DNA of 64,000 bases from contig NJBN01000008.1 in assembly GCA_005223185.1 (NCBI GenBank), positions 1 through 64,000 of the forward strand. Direction: 5' to 3'. Below the pieces are notes generated by a model. It ran no database searches and was not told the origin of the DNA. It worked only from the letters and a program-made list of their open reading frames with translations. Both the position numbers and the translations under genes were made by a program. This stretch comes from a candidate division LCP-89 bacterium B3_LCP. GTDB taxonomy: Bacteria > Electryoneota > B3-LCP. This document shows, one piece after another, positions 43,689 through 52,815 of this stretch. How positions within the stretch are numbered: the first letter of the stretch is position 1; each line of letters starts with the position of its first letter.

Positions 43689-44219
43689 ATGAAAAAAACC
43701 GATAAAGGTTTCGTTCAGATTTACACCGGTGACGGTAAGGGCAAGACCACTGCGGCTTTGGGGTTAGCCCTACGTGCAGCCGGAGCCGGTTTGCAGGTCA
43801 GGATTGTCCAGTTCATGAAAGGTCAGTCCTACAGCGAATTGGAAGCTCTAAAACGCTTCGAAGACTTGATCCAGATTTTCCAGACCGGAGGTTTGAAATG
43901 CATCCGCAAGGAAGAAGTCACCGAAATTGACCGCCGAGAAGCGGCACGCGGCTTGGACCTGGCACACAAGTTTCTAAAAGATGATAGCGTAGATATACTG
44001 ATATTGGATGAAATCCTGGTGGCGCACTGGTTTGAACTTGTTGACTTGGGTGCTATCCTGGAAATAATTGAACTCCGCCCTGATAGTATGGAATTGGTCT
44101 TGACCGGCCGCAAAGCGCCTTCCGAACTGATCGAAAAAGCCGATCTCGTCAGTGAGATAAAGGAAGTTAAGCACTATTATCAACAAGGAGTACCCGCCCG
44201 CAAGGGTATTGAGAGTTAA
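43689..44219 (+). CDS. cobO: Cob(I)alamin adenosyltransferase (CobO/BtuR)
   Basis: 176 residues. P-loop GDGKGKTTAALGLALRAAG near residue 13, then VRIVQFMKGQSYSELE, LILDEILVAHWFELVDL and LVLTGRKAPSELIEKADLV, all typical of the CobA/CobO/BtuR family. It transfers the adenosyl group of ATP to cob(I)alamin, making coenzyme B12. The organism encodes at least two B12-binding radical SAM proteins in this window. No cobalamin riboswitch is visible upstream. Confidence 0.95.
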   Translation: MKKTDKGFVQIYTGDGKGKTTAALGLALRAAGAGLQVRIVQFMKGQSYSELEALKRFEDLIQIFQTGGLKCIRKEEVTEIDRREAARGLDLAHKFLKDDSVDILILDEILVAHWFELVDLGAILEIIELRPDSMELVLTGRKAPSELIEKADLVSEIKEVKHYYQQGVPARKGIES

Positions 44220-44229
44220 AGGAAGATAA

Positions 44230-44997
44230 ATGATATTATTCATCTCTGACGCACATTTGGGCACTGGCAGTCTCGAAAGCCAGCAGAAGCGCAAACTATT
44301 GCTCAAAGAGCTCTTTGATCACTATGCACCCAAGCTGGACAGGATGGTGATCATAGGTGATCTCTTCGACTTCTGGTTCGAATGGAAGCATGTTATATTG
44401 AAGAAACACTTTCAGGTACTCTTCTGGTTGAAGGAATTACATGAAAGAGGCGTTGAAATCCATTTCTTAGCTGGGAATCACGATTTTGCGCTGGGTAGTT
44501 TTCTTGCAGAAGAGGTAGGTGTTCAGGTTCACATGAATGAGTACAGTTTCAACTACGATGGCAAGAGCTTTTTCGCACTCCACGGTGATGGGTTAGCTCC
44601 TGCTGACTGGGGATACCGCATATTGAAGAGAGTCCTGCGCAGCCGCTTCAATCAGAAGCTGTATTCATATTTGCACCCTAACTGGGCTGTTGATTTAGCT
44701 TTAAAATCGAGCCGCCGCAGCCGTAATTACAGCGGTCGCCGCTGGGACATCGATGGATGGGCATATTCAGAGGCGGCGGAAAAGTACATCCGCCAGGGTA
44801 ATGATTACGTTCTCTTCGCACATAACCACGAATCAATTTTGAAACCTATGGGGGATGGCATCTACGTCAATACAGGCGACTGGATGAAACACTTCTCTTA
44901 CGCTGAATATGCGAATGGAAAAATGGAGTTGAAGTATTGGGGCAAACCCTTCATCAAAGCAGTAGAACCCTCCAAAGTGGTGACGACCACTCCATAG
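44230..44997 (+). CDS. lpxH: UDP-2,3-diacylglucosamine hydrolase-like phosphoesterase (LpxH family)
   Basis: 255 residues. Calcineurin-like metallophosphoesterase motifs in order: FISDAHLG (DxH), IGDLFDFWFEW (GD), LAGNHDFALG (GNHD), LHGDGLAPADWGY, and the late AHNHESILKPMG (HxH-like). FDFWFEW and the GDGL segment are typical of LpxH, which cleaves UDP-diacylglucosamine to lipid X in lipid A synthesis at the membrane surface. That implies an outer membrane with lipid A. A general phosphoesterase role cannot be ruled out. Confidence 0.85.
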   Translation: MILFISDAHLGTGSLESQQKRKLLLKELFDHYAPKLDRMVIIGDLFDFWFEWKHVILKKHFQVLFWLKELHERGVEIHFLAGNHDFALGSFLAEEVGVQVHMNEYSFNYDGKSFFALHGDGLAPADWGYRILKRVLRSRFNQKLYSYLHPNWAVDLALKSSRRSRNYSGRRWDIDGWAYSEAAEKYIRQGNDYVLFAHNHESILKPMGDGIYVNTGDWMKHFSYAEYANGKMELKYWGKPFIKAVEPSKVVTTTP

Positions 44998-45136
44998 GAA
45001 CCAGATTTAGGTTATTTCGTTTACAAAGCAACGGGTATAAAGCTGAAGTAACGATTTTCTTCCCGTTATCTGATCCCTTCCCCAACCAACCCTTGTAAGC
45101 TGGAACAATCGTTTGATAATTTACAGGTGAATAGAA

Positions 45137-47308
45137 TTGTCTAACAACAAGAACAGTACTGATTCTTCTTTCTTCTTGTCCCTTCTGAAAAAGACCGGGA
45201 AACTTATACTGTGGAGTGCATTGCTCACCTTGATCTTTGCCACTGCCTTCAGTGTGTACCTGGCTTTTTTAGCGCGAGATCTACCCTCACTTGAACAATT
45301 GGAACATTACGATCCACGTTTGACCACCACCGTTTTATCGGCAGATGGTAAAGTTATAAAAGAATTGTTCACGCAGCGCAGGATCTATGTTCCTTATGAC
45401 CAGTTACCGCAAGATCTCACTCAGTCAATTCTGGTTACTGAAGATCACCGTTTTTACGATCATTGGGGTATGAACATGGCGCGGACTTTACGGGCAGCCG
45501 CGATAAATTTTACCTCCATGTCCATACGCCAGGGAGCATCCACCATAACCCAGCAGTTAGCCCGCAATCTGTACTTGAGTTTCGAACAGACATATTCTCG
45601 AAAGCTGAAAGAAGCTCTGACTGCATTGCAGATAGAACGTACCTATTCCAAGCGTGAAATCCTGGAGATGTACCTTACTCAGTCTTATTTCGGTCACGGC
45701 GCTTACGGAATAGAAGCCGCCGCTCAGCGGTATTTCAACAAATGCGCTGAAGACTTGAATCTTCAAGAATCAGCTCTTTTGGTGGCACAACTAAAAGCGC
45801 CTTCACATTACTCGCCATTTAAGAAACCGGAGTCTGCCAAAGGCAGGAGAAACTTGATACTAAGTTTACTGCGGAACAGCGGTTATTTAACTTCAGCGCA
45901 ATATGAACGCGTTGCCAATGCACCCCTGGGCGTGCAGATTGAACGGAAGGACGATCATCGGAATGTTGCCCCTTATTATTCTGAAATGGTGCGCATCCAG
46001 CTGGAAGAACTAGGCGAAGAGATAGGATTTGATTACTACAAAGACGGACTGACCATATACACCACACTAGACAGCCGTCTGCAATTCTGTGCTGAAGAAG
46101 CAGTTAAAGGACATTTGGATACTCTGCAGGCTAAATTCTGGCATAAATTCGTCAGCAAAGATGTTCCGAAACTCATCAAGGAAAAATACCCGGACTTCTC
46201 CGAAGAGGAAATAACGGATCTCTTAGCTGATTCCACTGCACTAGATTCGATCTTCGCCGATCAATGCAGAATTCAGGTTGCGTTTGTGGTTCTGGATCCG
46301 GCTTCTGGTCGCATTCTATCCTTGATCGGAGGACGTAATTTCGATGAATCCAAGTTCAATCGCGCCGTGCAGGCTATTCGTCAGCCCGGTTCGGTATTTA
46401 AGGCGTTCGTCTATTCCACCGCCATTGACAACGGCTACCCTCCGACCTACCAACTACTGAATCAAGACGTCGTCGTGCATATGCCTGACGGATCACGCTG
46501 GACGCCGCCAAATTATGATCACAGTCGGGGCGGTATGACTACTCTGCGCCGTGGATTGAAGAAATCTTTGAATCTGGTTACAGTGCGGTTGGTTCAGGAA
46601 ATCGTGCACCCTCGCGATGTCGTTCGTTATGCACGTCAAATGGGAATAACCACCAGGCTTGATGCTGTCGATGCTATCGCTCTGGGTAGCAGCGGCGTGC
46701 TGCCCATCGAATTGACCGCTGCCTACGGAGCGTACGCTAACCGAGGTGTTCACTGCCAACCGTTTGCCATTGTGCGTATTGCCAACAGAGAGGGTGATGT
46801 TCTATATGAACATACTCTCAAAAGACGCGTAGCTTTATCCGAAGAGACCGCCTATATCATGACTGACATGCTGCGCAGCGTTATGGTCGGTGGAACGGGT
46901 GTATCAGCGCGGTACAAATACGGTTTCAATCGCCCCTCGGGGGGTAAGACCGGCACGACAAACGATTACACCGACGCCTGGTTTGTAGGATTTACGCCAC
47001 AACTGGTTGCCGGCGTCTGGGTGGGTTTGGATGATCCTGCTATAAGTCTGGGTGAAGGACAATCGGGAGCGCGAGCTGCCCTGCCGATATGGGCTACCTT
47101 TATGAAAACCGCCTACGATACACTGAAATGGGAAGTCGCTGATTTTGTCATACCCACCGGTATTGTGAAGATGGAAATCTGCGCTGATTCCAACCAGAAA
47201 GCCAGAGACTTCTGCCCCAATATCATCGAAGAAGTATTCCGAATCGAAGATGCTCCCATGGAAATGTGCCCGGTACACACTGGTTTTTCGCATAGTGATG
47301 AGTGGTAG
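45137..47308 (+). CDS. Class A penicillin-binding protein (PBP1A type)
   Basis: 723 residues from a TTG start with AGGTGA six bases upstream. One N-terminal membrane anchor (LILWSALLTLIFATAFSVYLAFLA). The GT51 transglycosylase domain has the catalytic Glu in TEDHRFYDHWG, GASTITQQLARNLYLS and KLKEALTALQIERTYSK. The transpeptidase domain has SVFK (GSVFKAFVYSTAI), SLN and KTG (GGKTGTTNDYTDAWFVG). It polymerises and cross-links peptidoglycan in the periplasm. The last 40 residues have three Cys, possibly a disulfide. It stands alone after lpxH (139-base gap). Confidence 0.95.
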   Translation: MSNNKNSTDSSFFLSLLKKTGKLILWSALLTLIFATAFSVYLAFLARDLPSLEQLEHYDPRLTTTVLSADGKVIKELFTQRRIYVPYDQLPQDLTQSILVTEDHRFYDHWGMNMARTLRAAAINFTSMSIRQGASTITQQLARNLYLSFEQTYSRKLKEALTALQIERTYSKREILEMYLTQSYFGHGAYGIEAAAQRYFNKCAEDLNLQESALLVAQLKAPSHYSPFKKPESAKGRRNLILSLLRNSGYLTSAQYERVANAPLGVQIERKDDHRNVAPYYSEMVRIQLEELGEEIGFDYYKDGLTIYTTLDSRLQFCAEEAVKGHLDTLQAKFWHKFVSKDVPKLIKEKYPDFSEEEITDLLADSTALDSIFADQCRIQVAFVVLDPASGRILSLIGGRNFDESKFNRAVQAIRQPGSVFKAFVYSTAIDNGYPPTYQLLNQDVVVHMPDGSRWTPPNYDHSRGGMTTLRRGLKKSLNLVTVRLVQEIVHPRDVVRYARQMGITTRLDAVDAIALGSSGVLPIELTAAYGAYANRGVHCQPFAIVRIANREGDVLYEHTLKRRVALSEETAYIMTDMLRSVMVGGTGVSARYKYGFNRPSGGKTGTTNDYTDAWFVGFTPQLVAGVWVGLDDPAISLGEGQSGARAALPIWATFMKTAYDTLKWEVADFVIPTGIVKMEICADSNQKARDFCPNIIEEVFRIEDAPMEMCPVHTGFSHSDEW

Positions 47309-47390
47309 TTGGAAAATAGCATTTCAATCGTGTAGGGTAGGCTAAGCCCCGACTTGTTGGAATGCAGTCTATCAATTGATCAAGAGAAAG

Positions 47391-47471
47391 GCGTCAGGTC
47401 ACCGCTACTCTAAGTACCTGACGCAATAGACTAAGCCAGCATCGCCTGCGCCTATGGTGCCCCCGACCCCC
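47391..47471. repeat. Hairpin plus family A repeat in the pbp-otsA gap
   Basis: GCGTCAGGT (47391-47399) pairs with ACCTGACGC (47416-47424), followed by a family A unit (47441-47471, starting ATCGCCTGCGCCTATGGTGC). No gene in the 297-base interval. A TTGACT hexamer at 47535-47540 lies about 65 bases before otsA and could be a -35 box, but no good -10 box is at the right distance. Confidence 0.6.
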
Positions 47472-47605
47472 GCCAATCGCACCCTCAACCTCACCAAAAA
47501 CCACCAAAAGGGTATCAAAATCCCTTAATTTAGCTTGACTTGTTGAAAATAAATAGTAGTTTATAGATGCAAATCAACCACAAGGAAGAAGACTGATACA
47601 TTGTA

Positions 47606-49024
47606 ATGATTTCTGATCGCGAACGGCGGTTGATCGTTGTCTCCAACCGAGCCCCCTATTCCTTTCGTAAAATCGGTGGTAAAATACAACCGGTAAAATC
47701 GATTGGTGGGTTGGTTACTGCGATGGAACCGGCGGTAATGTCACGGCGGGGAGCGTGGATTGCCTGGGGAACCTCAGGGAGAACCCGAAAGCTGAATATG
47801 CCTGTCGCACTGCCTGCTACGAATCCAGCCTACACTTTCTATCCCGTTCCACTTTCTGCCGATGAAGTTTCCGACTTTTATTACGGATTTTCCAACAGCG
47901 TCCTCTGGCCGCTCTGTCACTACTTTACTGACAACCTGGATATCCAGATTCCCGAACGGCGCGCTTATGCACGAGTAAACAGTCGTTTCACCGACATAGT
48001 TTTACAGGTTGCTCAGGAAGAGGACTTCATCTGGGTACACGATTACCAGTTGGGATTGGTACCGGGGCTGGTGCGCCAAAGGCTTCCCAATGCCAGGATT
48101 GGCTTCTTCTGGCATATACCTTTTCCCCACGTTGACGTTTTTAGTATTCTTCCCGGAGCCCGTGGGTTTTTAGAAGCGCTTTTAGGAGCTGACCGCATCG
48201 GATTTCACGTTCCGGATTACGTGGAGAACTTCCTGAAATCCGTCGAAACACTGACTTCGCATACAGTCGATTTCGAAAATAACGAAGTTGAAATTAATGG
48301 ACGGCGAGTCCAAGTGGGCGCCTGGCCCATATCGGTGGATTTTCCGTACCTTGAGGGTTATGCCAGCAAGATCAGGTATCAGAAGAAAGCCCAGAAAATC
48401 AAGGACGGCATTTTCGCTGACCGTATTATCTTAGGCGTGGACCGCTTGGATTACACCAAGGGGATTTTAGAACGGTTATATGCTATCGATAGATTCTTCC
48501 AGAAGCGGCCCAAATATAGAGGCAAGGTAAGTTTCCTGCAGATTGCCGCGCCCAGTCGCAGCCAGGTCGGTTCTTACCGACACCTTAAAGATAGAATCGA
48601 TCAGGTTGTCGGTGACATAAACGGTAAGTATGCTCAGTTAGGTTGGACGCCGGTGCACTACTTTTACAAGGGGTTCAGTTTCGAAGAGGTCATTCATCTG
48701 TACATGGCAGCGGACATTGCCCTGATAACTCCTCTCATTGATGGCATGAACCTGGTAGCCAAAGAATACGTCAGCACCAGAGTGGATAACACAGGCGTGC
48801 TGATCCTTTCTGAGAGAACCGGTGCTGCTAAGGAACTCAGGGAGGCCATCCCGGTCAACCCGTATGATGTTGAAAACACAGTGGATGCGTTATCCAACGC
48901 TATCAAGATGTCCCGCCGAGAACAGCGTAAGCGAATGACTGCCCTGCGTTCCCGTGTGCGAGAGTGGGATATCTTCAGGTGGGCGGATGATTTTCTTTCG
49001 GGAGAACCAGCATCTTTTAGTTGA
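47606..49024 (+). CDS. otsA: Trehalose-6-phosphate synthase (OtsA, GT20)
   Basis: 472 residues. GT20 signatures: LIVVSNRAPYSF, the glycine loop KSIGGLVTAMEP, FIWVHDYQLGLVPGLVRQ, GFFWHIPFP, IILGVDRLDYTKGILERL and, at the donor site, LITPLIDGMNLVAKEYVSTR. It joins glucose from UDP- (or ADP-) glucose to glucose-6-phosphate. Its stop overlaps the start region of otsB. First gene of the trehalose operon. Confidence 0.96.
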   Translation: MISDRERRLIVVSNRAPYSFRKIGGKIQPVKSIGGLVTAMEPAVMSRRGAWIAWGTSGRTRKLNMPVALPATNPAYTFYPVPLSADEVSDFYYGFSNSVLWPLCHYFTDNLDIQIPERRAYARVNSRFTDIVLQVAQEEDFIWVHDYQLGLVPGLVRQRLPNARIGFFWHIPFPHVDVFSILPGARGFLEALLGADRIGFHVPDYVENFLKSVETLTSHTVDFENNEVEINGRRVQVGAWPISVDFPYLEGYASKIRYQKKAQKIKDGIFADRIILGVDRLDYTKGILERLYAIDRFFQKRPKYRGKVSFLQIAAPSRSQVGSYRHLKDRIDQVVGDINGKYAQLGWTPVHYFYKGFSFEEVIHLYMAADIALITPLIDGMNLVAKEYVSTRVDNTGVLILSERTGAAKELREAIPVNPYDVENTVDALSNAIKMSRREQRKRMTALRSRVREWDIFRWADDFLSGEPASFS

Positions 49025-49029
49025 TAAGT

Positions 49030-49839
49030 ATGGCTGTAGAATTGATAAATATATTAGACGCACGAGATATTCTATCCGAAGCGATAAGTGGATCAGATCG
49101 GGTTCTACTTGGACTGGATTTCGATGGTACTTTATCCCCGATAGTAACTGATCCGGCAGCAGCTCGAATGTCAACTGAAAATCGGGAGTTTTTACAAAGG
49201 ATATGTTGTAATAATAAAACCGACGTTGCGATTCTCTCAGGCAGGTCGCTGGATGACCTTCGCAGTAAGGTAGATTTAGATGGCGTTTTCCTGGCAGGAG
49301 ATCATGGTCTGACTATCCGGAATCTGGATGGAAGCGTCTTTTGTCCTGAAGGCATAAAACCTCACGGTGATCTTCTGGCTCAGATCGAACACATAGAATC
49401 TTTAACCTCAACGATAGCCGGATTATATCTTGAACCGAAGGAGTTTTCCTTAACTGTACACTATCGGCAAGCCTCAATCGATACTGGTGAGAAGTTGAGA
49501 CCGATACTGAAGAAAATCGTAGAAGGCACTGATTTTCAGCTTCAGTCTGGCAGAATGTGCTGGGAGATCAATCCCATTATACGCTGGAACAAAGGTGATG
49601 CCTACAACTGGGTAAGAAATCATTTAACCAGTGAAAAAGAAAATCTCTGCCAGTTGTATGTGGGTGATGACCGTACCGATGAAAACGTTTTTGCGGTGAT
49701 TCCTTCCGAAGGATTTGCGATTCAGGTAATGTCTGATGAAAAACTTAAATCCAGCGACGCTAACTATAAACTGGATGACCAGGCGGAAGTAGCCCTTTTA
49801 TTAGAAATAATAGAACAACAGTTGAATGATAGAAATTAG
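49030..49839 (+). CDS. otsB: Trehalose-6-phosphate phosphatase (OtsB)
   Basis: 269 residues from ATG 49030; a TTG at 49021 overlapping the otsA stop is the alternative. HAD-superfamily motifs: LGLDFDGTLSPIV (nucleophile Asp in DxDGT), AILSGRSLDDL, and LYVGDDRTDENVF (acidic motif). The cap-domain segment LEPKEFSLTVHYR matches trehalose phosphatases. It releases free trehalose from the OtsA product. Seventeen bases before the DUF5752 gene. Confidence 0.94.
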   Translation: MAVELINILDARDILSEAISGSDRVLLGLDFDGTLSPIVTDPAAARMSTENREFLQRICCNNKTDVAILSGRSLDDLRSKVDLDGVFLAGDHGLTIRNLDGSVFCPEGIKPHGDLLAQIEHIESLTSTIAGLYLEPKEFSLTVHYRQASIDTGEKLRPILKKIVEGTDFQLQSGRMCWEINPIIRWNKGDAYNWVRNHLTSEKENLCQLYVGDDRTDENVFAVIPSEGFAIQVMSDEKLKSSDANYKLDDQAEVALLLEIIEQQLNDRN

Positions 49840-49856
49840 CTTTACCGAAGAGAGAC

Positions 49857-50516
49857 ATGGCAGATCCATTTAAGATATGCTCAGAAGTAGGCTTGGTCGT
49901 CCATACCAATTATAAGGCTGAAAGCCTGAAGTCCTTCCTGAATGGGCTGAAGAAGGTTTCCGGTTCTTCCATCTTTTATCACGTTCACCATGCGTTACTT
50001 CGACGGCATTTTGCCACCAGCGATCACATGAATGACTTCGCCCGCTGGGTGCTGGAAGCTTTGGGGCAATCCATTCTATCGGAGCGCTTAGCTTCTGTTG
50101 ACCCTATGGGCACTCGTTCTGTTCGGGAAGCGCGCAATCAACTAGTTAGTTTCGTGAGTGAGTACGTAGGAGGAGGCGAGCTGTTTTTCCGGGTTGCCGA
50201 AGGGAAGGAATTCCATTTCCTGGAACTGCACAGCCTCATCGTGCCACTAAAGACGGTTGAACCTGATCTGGAATCATTTTACCATGCACTAAAAAAGGCA
50301 ACTTTAGGAACCTTCTTCTTTCACATGATAGAAGCGCCTATCAGATTGGCTAAACATTCCAACGATTTTTCAGAATGGTTGATAACTGATCTGGGTGAAG
50401 ACGAGCTGGCAGCAGAAATTGCTCATCTGAACCCTTATATGTATAATCTGTGGGAACTGAAAGCTAAAGTCCTTCAGTGCGTCAGGAAGAGATTAAAGGA
50501 AGACTGGCAACAATGA
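49857..50516 (+). CDS. DUF5752-like protein of the trehalose operon
   Basis: 219 residues with two related halves: FKICSEVGLVVHTNYKAESL...FYHVHHALLRRHFATSDHMNDFARWV and LHSLIVPLKTVEPDLESFYHAL...FFHMIEAPIRLAKHSNDFSEWL. I recognise this as the DUF5752 type, which accompanies trehalose synthase genes; the biochemical role is unknown. The paired His-rich segments (YHVHHALLRRH, FHMIEAP) might bind metal, which is inference. ATGA overlap with treT. Confidence 0.78.
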   Translation: MADPFKICSEVGLVVHTNYKAESLKSFLNGLKKVSGSSIFYHVHHALLRRHFATSDHMNDFARWVLEALGQSILSERLASVDPMGTRSVREARNQLVSFVSEYVGGGELFFRVAEGKEFHFLELHSLIVPLKTVEPDLESFYHALKKATLGTFFFHMIEAPIRLAKHSNDFSEWLITDLGEDELAAEIAHLNPYMYNLWELKAKVLQCVRKRLKEDWQQ

Positions 50517-51742
50517 AAGATTTGGATCGTTACGTTACCATCATCGGAAAACCCGAAATAGACGAAATAAAGTCACTGGGGAAGTATTTAAAAGGGCGCA
50601 GGGTGCACCATATCAATTCCACCAAATCGGGCGGTGGAGTTGCTGAGATTCTGCAGCGCTTGGTGCCGTTGATGGAAAGTTTGGGCATTAAAGCTACCTG
50701 GGATGCAATCGAAGGGAACGCTGAGTTTTTCGATGTCACCAAGATGATTCATAACGCCATGCACGGGCAGGAAGTGGACTTCAGCCCGGAACAGATGGAG
50801 ATCTTAGAACAGACCAATAGGCAGAATGAAAAACTACTTGATGAACCCGCTGATATAACCATAATCCATGATCCCCAGCCATTGCCATTAGTGACCTTTC
50901 GCAGAGAGAAGAAACGACCGATTTGGTTATGGCGCTGCCATATCGATCTATCTGAAGCCGATTACCGCGTTTGGGGAGCATTGCGACATTACGTTGAACA
51001 GTTCGATGGATCACTTTTCCACCTGCCGGAATACAGCAAGGGTCTGGGGATTCCTCAATATATCCTCCCACCTGCCATAGACCCGCTTTCAGAGAAGAAT
51101 ATGGAATTGACGCTGGAAGAAGTGCAGACCACAGTGGATAACTTCGGTATCGATCCGGAAAAACCGTATATTATTCAAGTTTCAAGATTCGATCGCCTGA
51201 AGGACCCCGTGGGAGTAATAGAAGCTTTTCGCATGGTGCAGGAATGGCACGACGTTCAACTGGTTTTAGCTGGTGGAAGCGCCAGTGACGATCCCGAAGG
51301 CGTCAAAGTGCTGCAGGAAGTACGGGAAGCGGCTGATAATGATCCGGATATTCACATTCTGGATCTGCCGCCTACCAGTCACATAGAAATCAATGCACTA
51401 CAGCGAGGAGCACGAATAATTATTCAGAAATCGCTGCGTGAAGGTTTCGGTCTCGTCGTTACGGAAGCCATGTGGAAGGGCAAACCGGTCATCGGCGGAG
51501 CTGTCGGCGGTATAAAAACACAGGTCATTCATAACGTTACCGGCTTTTTAGCTTCGACCATTGAGGGGACTGCTTATCGAATCCGTCAGCTTCTAGCTAA
51601 TCCGGGATTGTCTGACCGTTTAGGACATGCCGCCAAGGAATATATCAGGTCGAATTTCCTCCTCCCCAGTTATCTGAAGAACTGGTTGCTTCTTCTACTA
51701 CAGCAGGAACACATGGGGGAGAGGATTACTTTTTTGGATTAG
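50513..51742 (+). CDS. treT: Trehalose glycosyltransferring synthase-like GT4 (TreT)
   Basis: 409 residues from ATG 50513 (overlapping the previous stop; the longer frame from 50477 only adds the end of DUF5752 in another frame). GT-B fold: RRVHHINSTKSGGGVAEILQ, ATWDAIEGNAEFF, DITIIHDPQPLPLV, WRCHIDLSEAD, VSRFDRLKDPVGVIEAF, QKSLREGFGLVVTEAMWKGK, GGAVGGIKTQV. This is the TreT pattern: reversible formation of trehalose from NDP-glucose and glucose. It gives a second trehalose route beside OtsAB. A terminator follows. Confidence 0.9.
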   Translation: MKDLDRYVTIIGKPEIDEIKSLGKYLKGRRVHHINSTKSGGGVAEILQRLVPLMESLGIKATWDAIEGNAEFFDVTKMIHNAMHGQEVDFSPEQMEILEQTNRQNEKLLDEPADITIIHDPQPLPLVTFRREKKRPIWLWRCHIDLSEADYRVWGALRHYVEQFDGSLFHLPEYSKGLGIPQYILPPAIDPLSEKNMELTLEEVQTTVDNFGIDPEKPYIIQVSRFDRLKDPVGVIEAFRMVQEWHDVQLVLAGGSASDDPEGVKVLQEVREAADNDPDIHILDLPPTSHIEINALQRGARIIIQKSLREGFGLVVTEAMWKGKPVIGGAVGGIKTQVIHNVTGFLASTIEGTAYRIRQLLANPGLSDRLGHAAKEYIRSNFLLPSYLKNWLLLLLQQEHMGERITFLD

Positions 51743-51763
51743 AGCGTATATGTGTGGGAGTGG

Positions 51764-51790
51764 CCCGACCTCTTCAGGGTCGGGTCTTTT
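51764..51790 (+). terminator. Terminator of the trehalose operon
   Basis: CCCGACC (51764-51770) pairs with GGTCGGG (51778-51784), followed by TCTTTTCT. A near-identical TGGCCCGACCTC / GGGTCGGGTTT hairpin stands at about 61140-61165, so this is also a dispersed motif. Confidence 0.75.
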
Positions 51791-51838
51791 CTATTCGTAG
51801 ATAGGATCACCTGCTCTTGTAACCCCCGACTCCGACAT

Positions 51839-51868
51839 AAAAAAGCCCACCATTTGGTGGACTTTTTT
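51839..51868 (-). terminator. Terminator of hsp20
   Basis: On the minus strand AAAAAAGTCCACC / GGTGGGCTTTTTT with an AAAT loop (one G-U pair), 18 bases beyond the hsp20 stop. Confidence 0.85.
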
Positions 51869-51886
51869 ATCGTTATTCACTGTGAG

Positions 51887-52303
51887 TTAATTGATCTTCA
51901 CTTCCACGGTCTTGGGAAGAGCCTTCTTAGCTTTCGGCAGCACGATCTCAAGAACGCCCGCATGGTACTTCGCGCTTATCTTTTCAGCTTCGATTTCATC
52001 TCCCAAACGGAAGCTCCTGCGATAGGTTCCAAACTGTCGTTCAGAACGAAATACCTGCTCATCATCACTCTTTTCCTGCTGGAATTTCTTGCCAGAAATC
52101 GTCAGCAGACCATTCTCAACTTCCACCTTGAAGTCGTCTTTGGAAATGCCGGGAATTTCCGCCGTAATGACGTAGTTGTTTTTCTTCTCGGCTATATCGG
52201 TTCGAGGAAGAATTGCGCATTCTTCATCGTTTCGGTTCGTACGCCAGGCTTCATTAAAGAAGGGGGCGATCAATGAACTATGTGGCTGATACTTTACTAA
52301 CAT
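51887..52303 (-). CDS. Small heat-shock protein (Hsp20/alpha-crystallin)
   Basis: 138 residues from the ATG at 52303, which has AAGGAG upstream; the longer frame to 52390 is rejected. Alpha-crystallin domain about 30-130: PRTDIAEKKNNYVITAEIPG, EVENGLLTISGKK, YRRSFRLGDEI and AKYHAGVLEIVLPKAK (the GVLxIxLPK signature), C-terminus TVEVKIN. ATP-independent holdase protecting unfolded proteins in the cytoplasm. Its upstream region has an 11-bp inverted repeat. Its own terminator follows, so the gene is monocistronic. Confidence 0.95.
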   Translation of the reverse strand: MLVKYQPHSSLIAPFFNEAWRTNRNDEECAILPRTDIAEKKNNYVITAEIPGISKDDFKVEVENGLLTISGKKFQQEKSDDEQVFRSERQFGTYRRSFRLGDEIEAEKISAKYHAGVLEIVLPKAKKALPKTVEVKIN

Positions 52304-52409
52304 TTCATTCTCCTTTTTATTTATTTCTGTTTGAATATCTATAATGCAACAGGCATGCCAGAATCGTAAAATCAATAATAACAATATCAAATAATGCTCT
52401 TATGCAGAT

Positions 52410-52460
52410 ACTGCCACACTTATCTCCCTTTTCATGTAAATATGACAGTAGTGTGGCAGT
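52410..52460. promoter_or_regulatory. Inverted repeat upstream of hsp20
   Basis: ACTGCCACACT (52410-52420) and AGTGTGGCAGT (52450-52460), a perfect 11-bp inverted repeat with 29 bases between, about 107 bases upstream of the hsp20 ATG. It is not a CIRCE element. Could be an operator or an RNA stem in the hsp20 leader. Confidence 0.45.
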
Positions 52461-52815
52461 GTATGACATAATCGTATTGTCGGGGTCGTCCCTGACCTCG
52501 GGCATGGCCCGATCATGATTTCCTTTATGTTACGATAGAAAATAATAAACTGCTGGTTTCTCCAGGAGCTATCGGGTCGATTTAAAATCTCCGAAGAGGC
52601 AAGCAGTCCCTACACGCGTAGAGGTCGATCTTGTGTCGACCCGCAAATTAGTCCTGATTTTTCATAGTCGAGGTCGCCTGCGCCTTCGGTGTCCTTGACC
52701 CCGATTAGATCCCTGGAGGGGTCAAATCATCTTGGAATGACCTTGCTTTATCACCGCTGGAAATTTAACTTTATGTTTCAAGGAATTTAAATGTTCTACA
52801 CACCCTGGGGGGAAT
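52461..52815. other. Gene-free interval with palindromic repeat
   Basis: No ORF with coding character. It contains a GGGGTC.../...CCGA-type imperfect palindrome near 52481-52512 and a family A unit at 52669-52703 (start CGAGGTCGCCTGCGCCTTCG, end GACCCCG). The end carries the GGGGGGAA ribosome-binding site of the next gene. Confidence 0.5.
52669..52703. repeat. Family A palindromic repeat
   Basis: Same core as 43203-43235, 47441-47471 and 54424-54456, with a few substitutions (GCCTTCGGTGTCC in the centre). Confidence 0.65.

Noticed and set aside
43680-43690. Cobalamin riboswitch before cobO
   Set aside because: Only 9 bases separate cobO from the previous gene, so there is no room for one.
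51752-52276. 174-codon plus-strand ORF over hsp20
   Set aside because: Antisense of a textbook Hsp20 gene.
52410-52460. CIRCE/HrcA operator
   Set aside because: Sequence and spacer (29 bases) do not match the TTAGCACTC-N9-GAGTGCTAA pattern.
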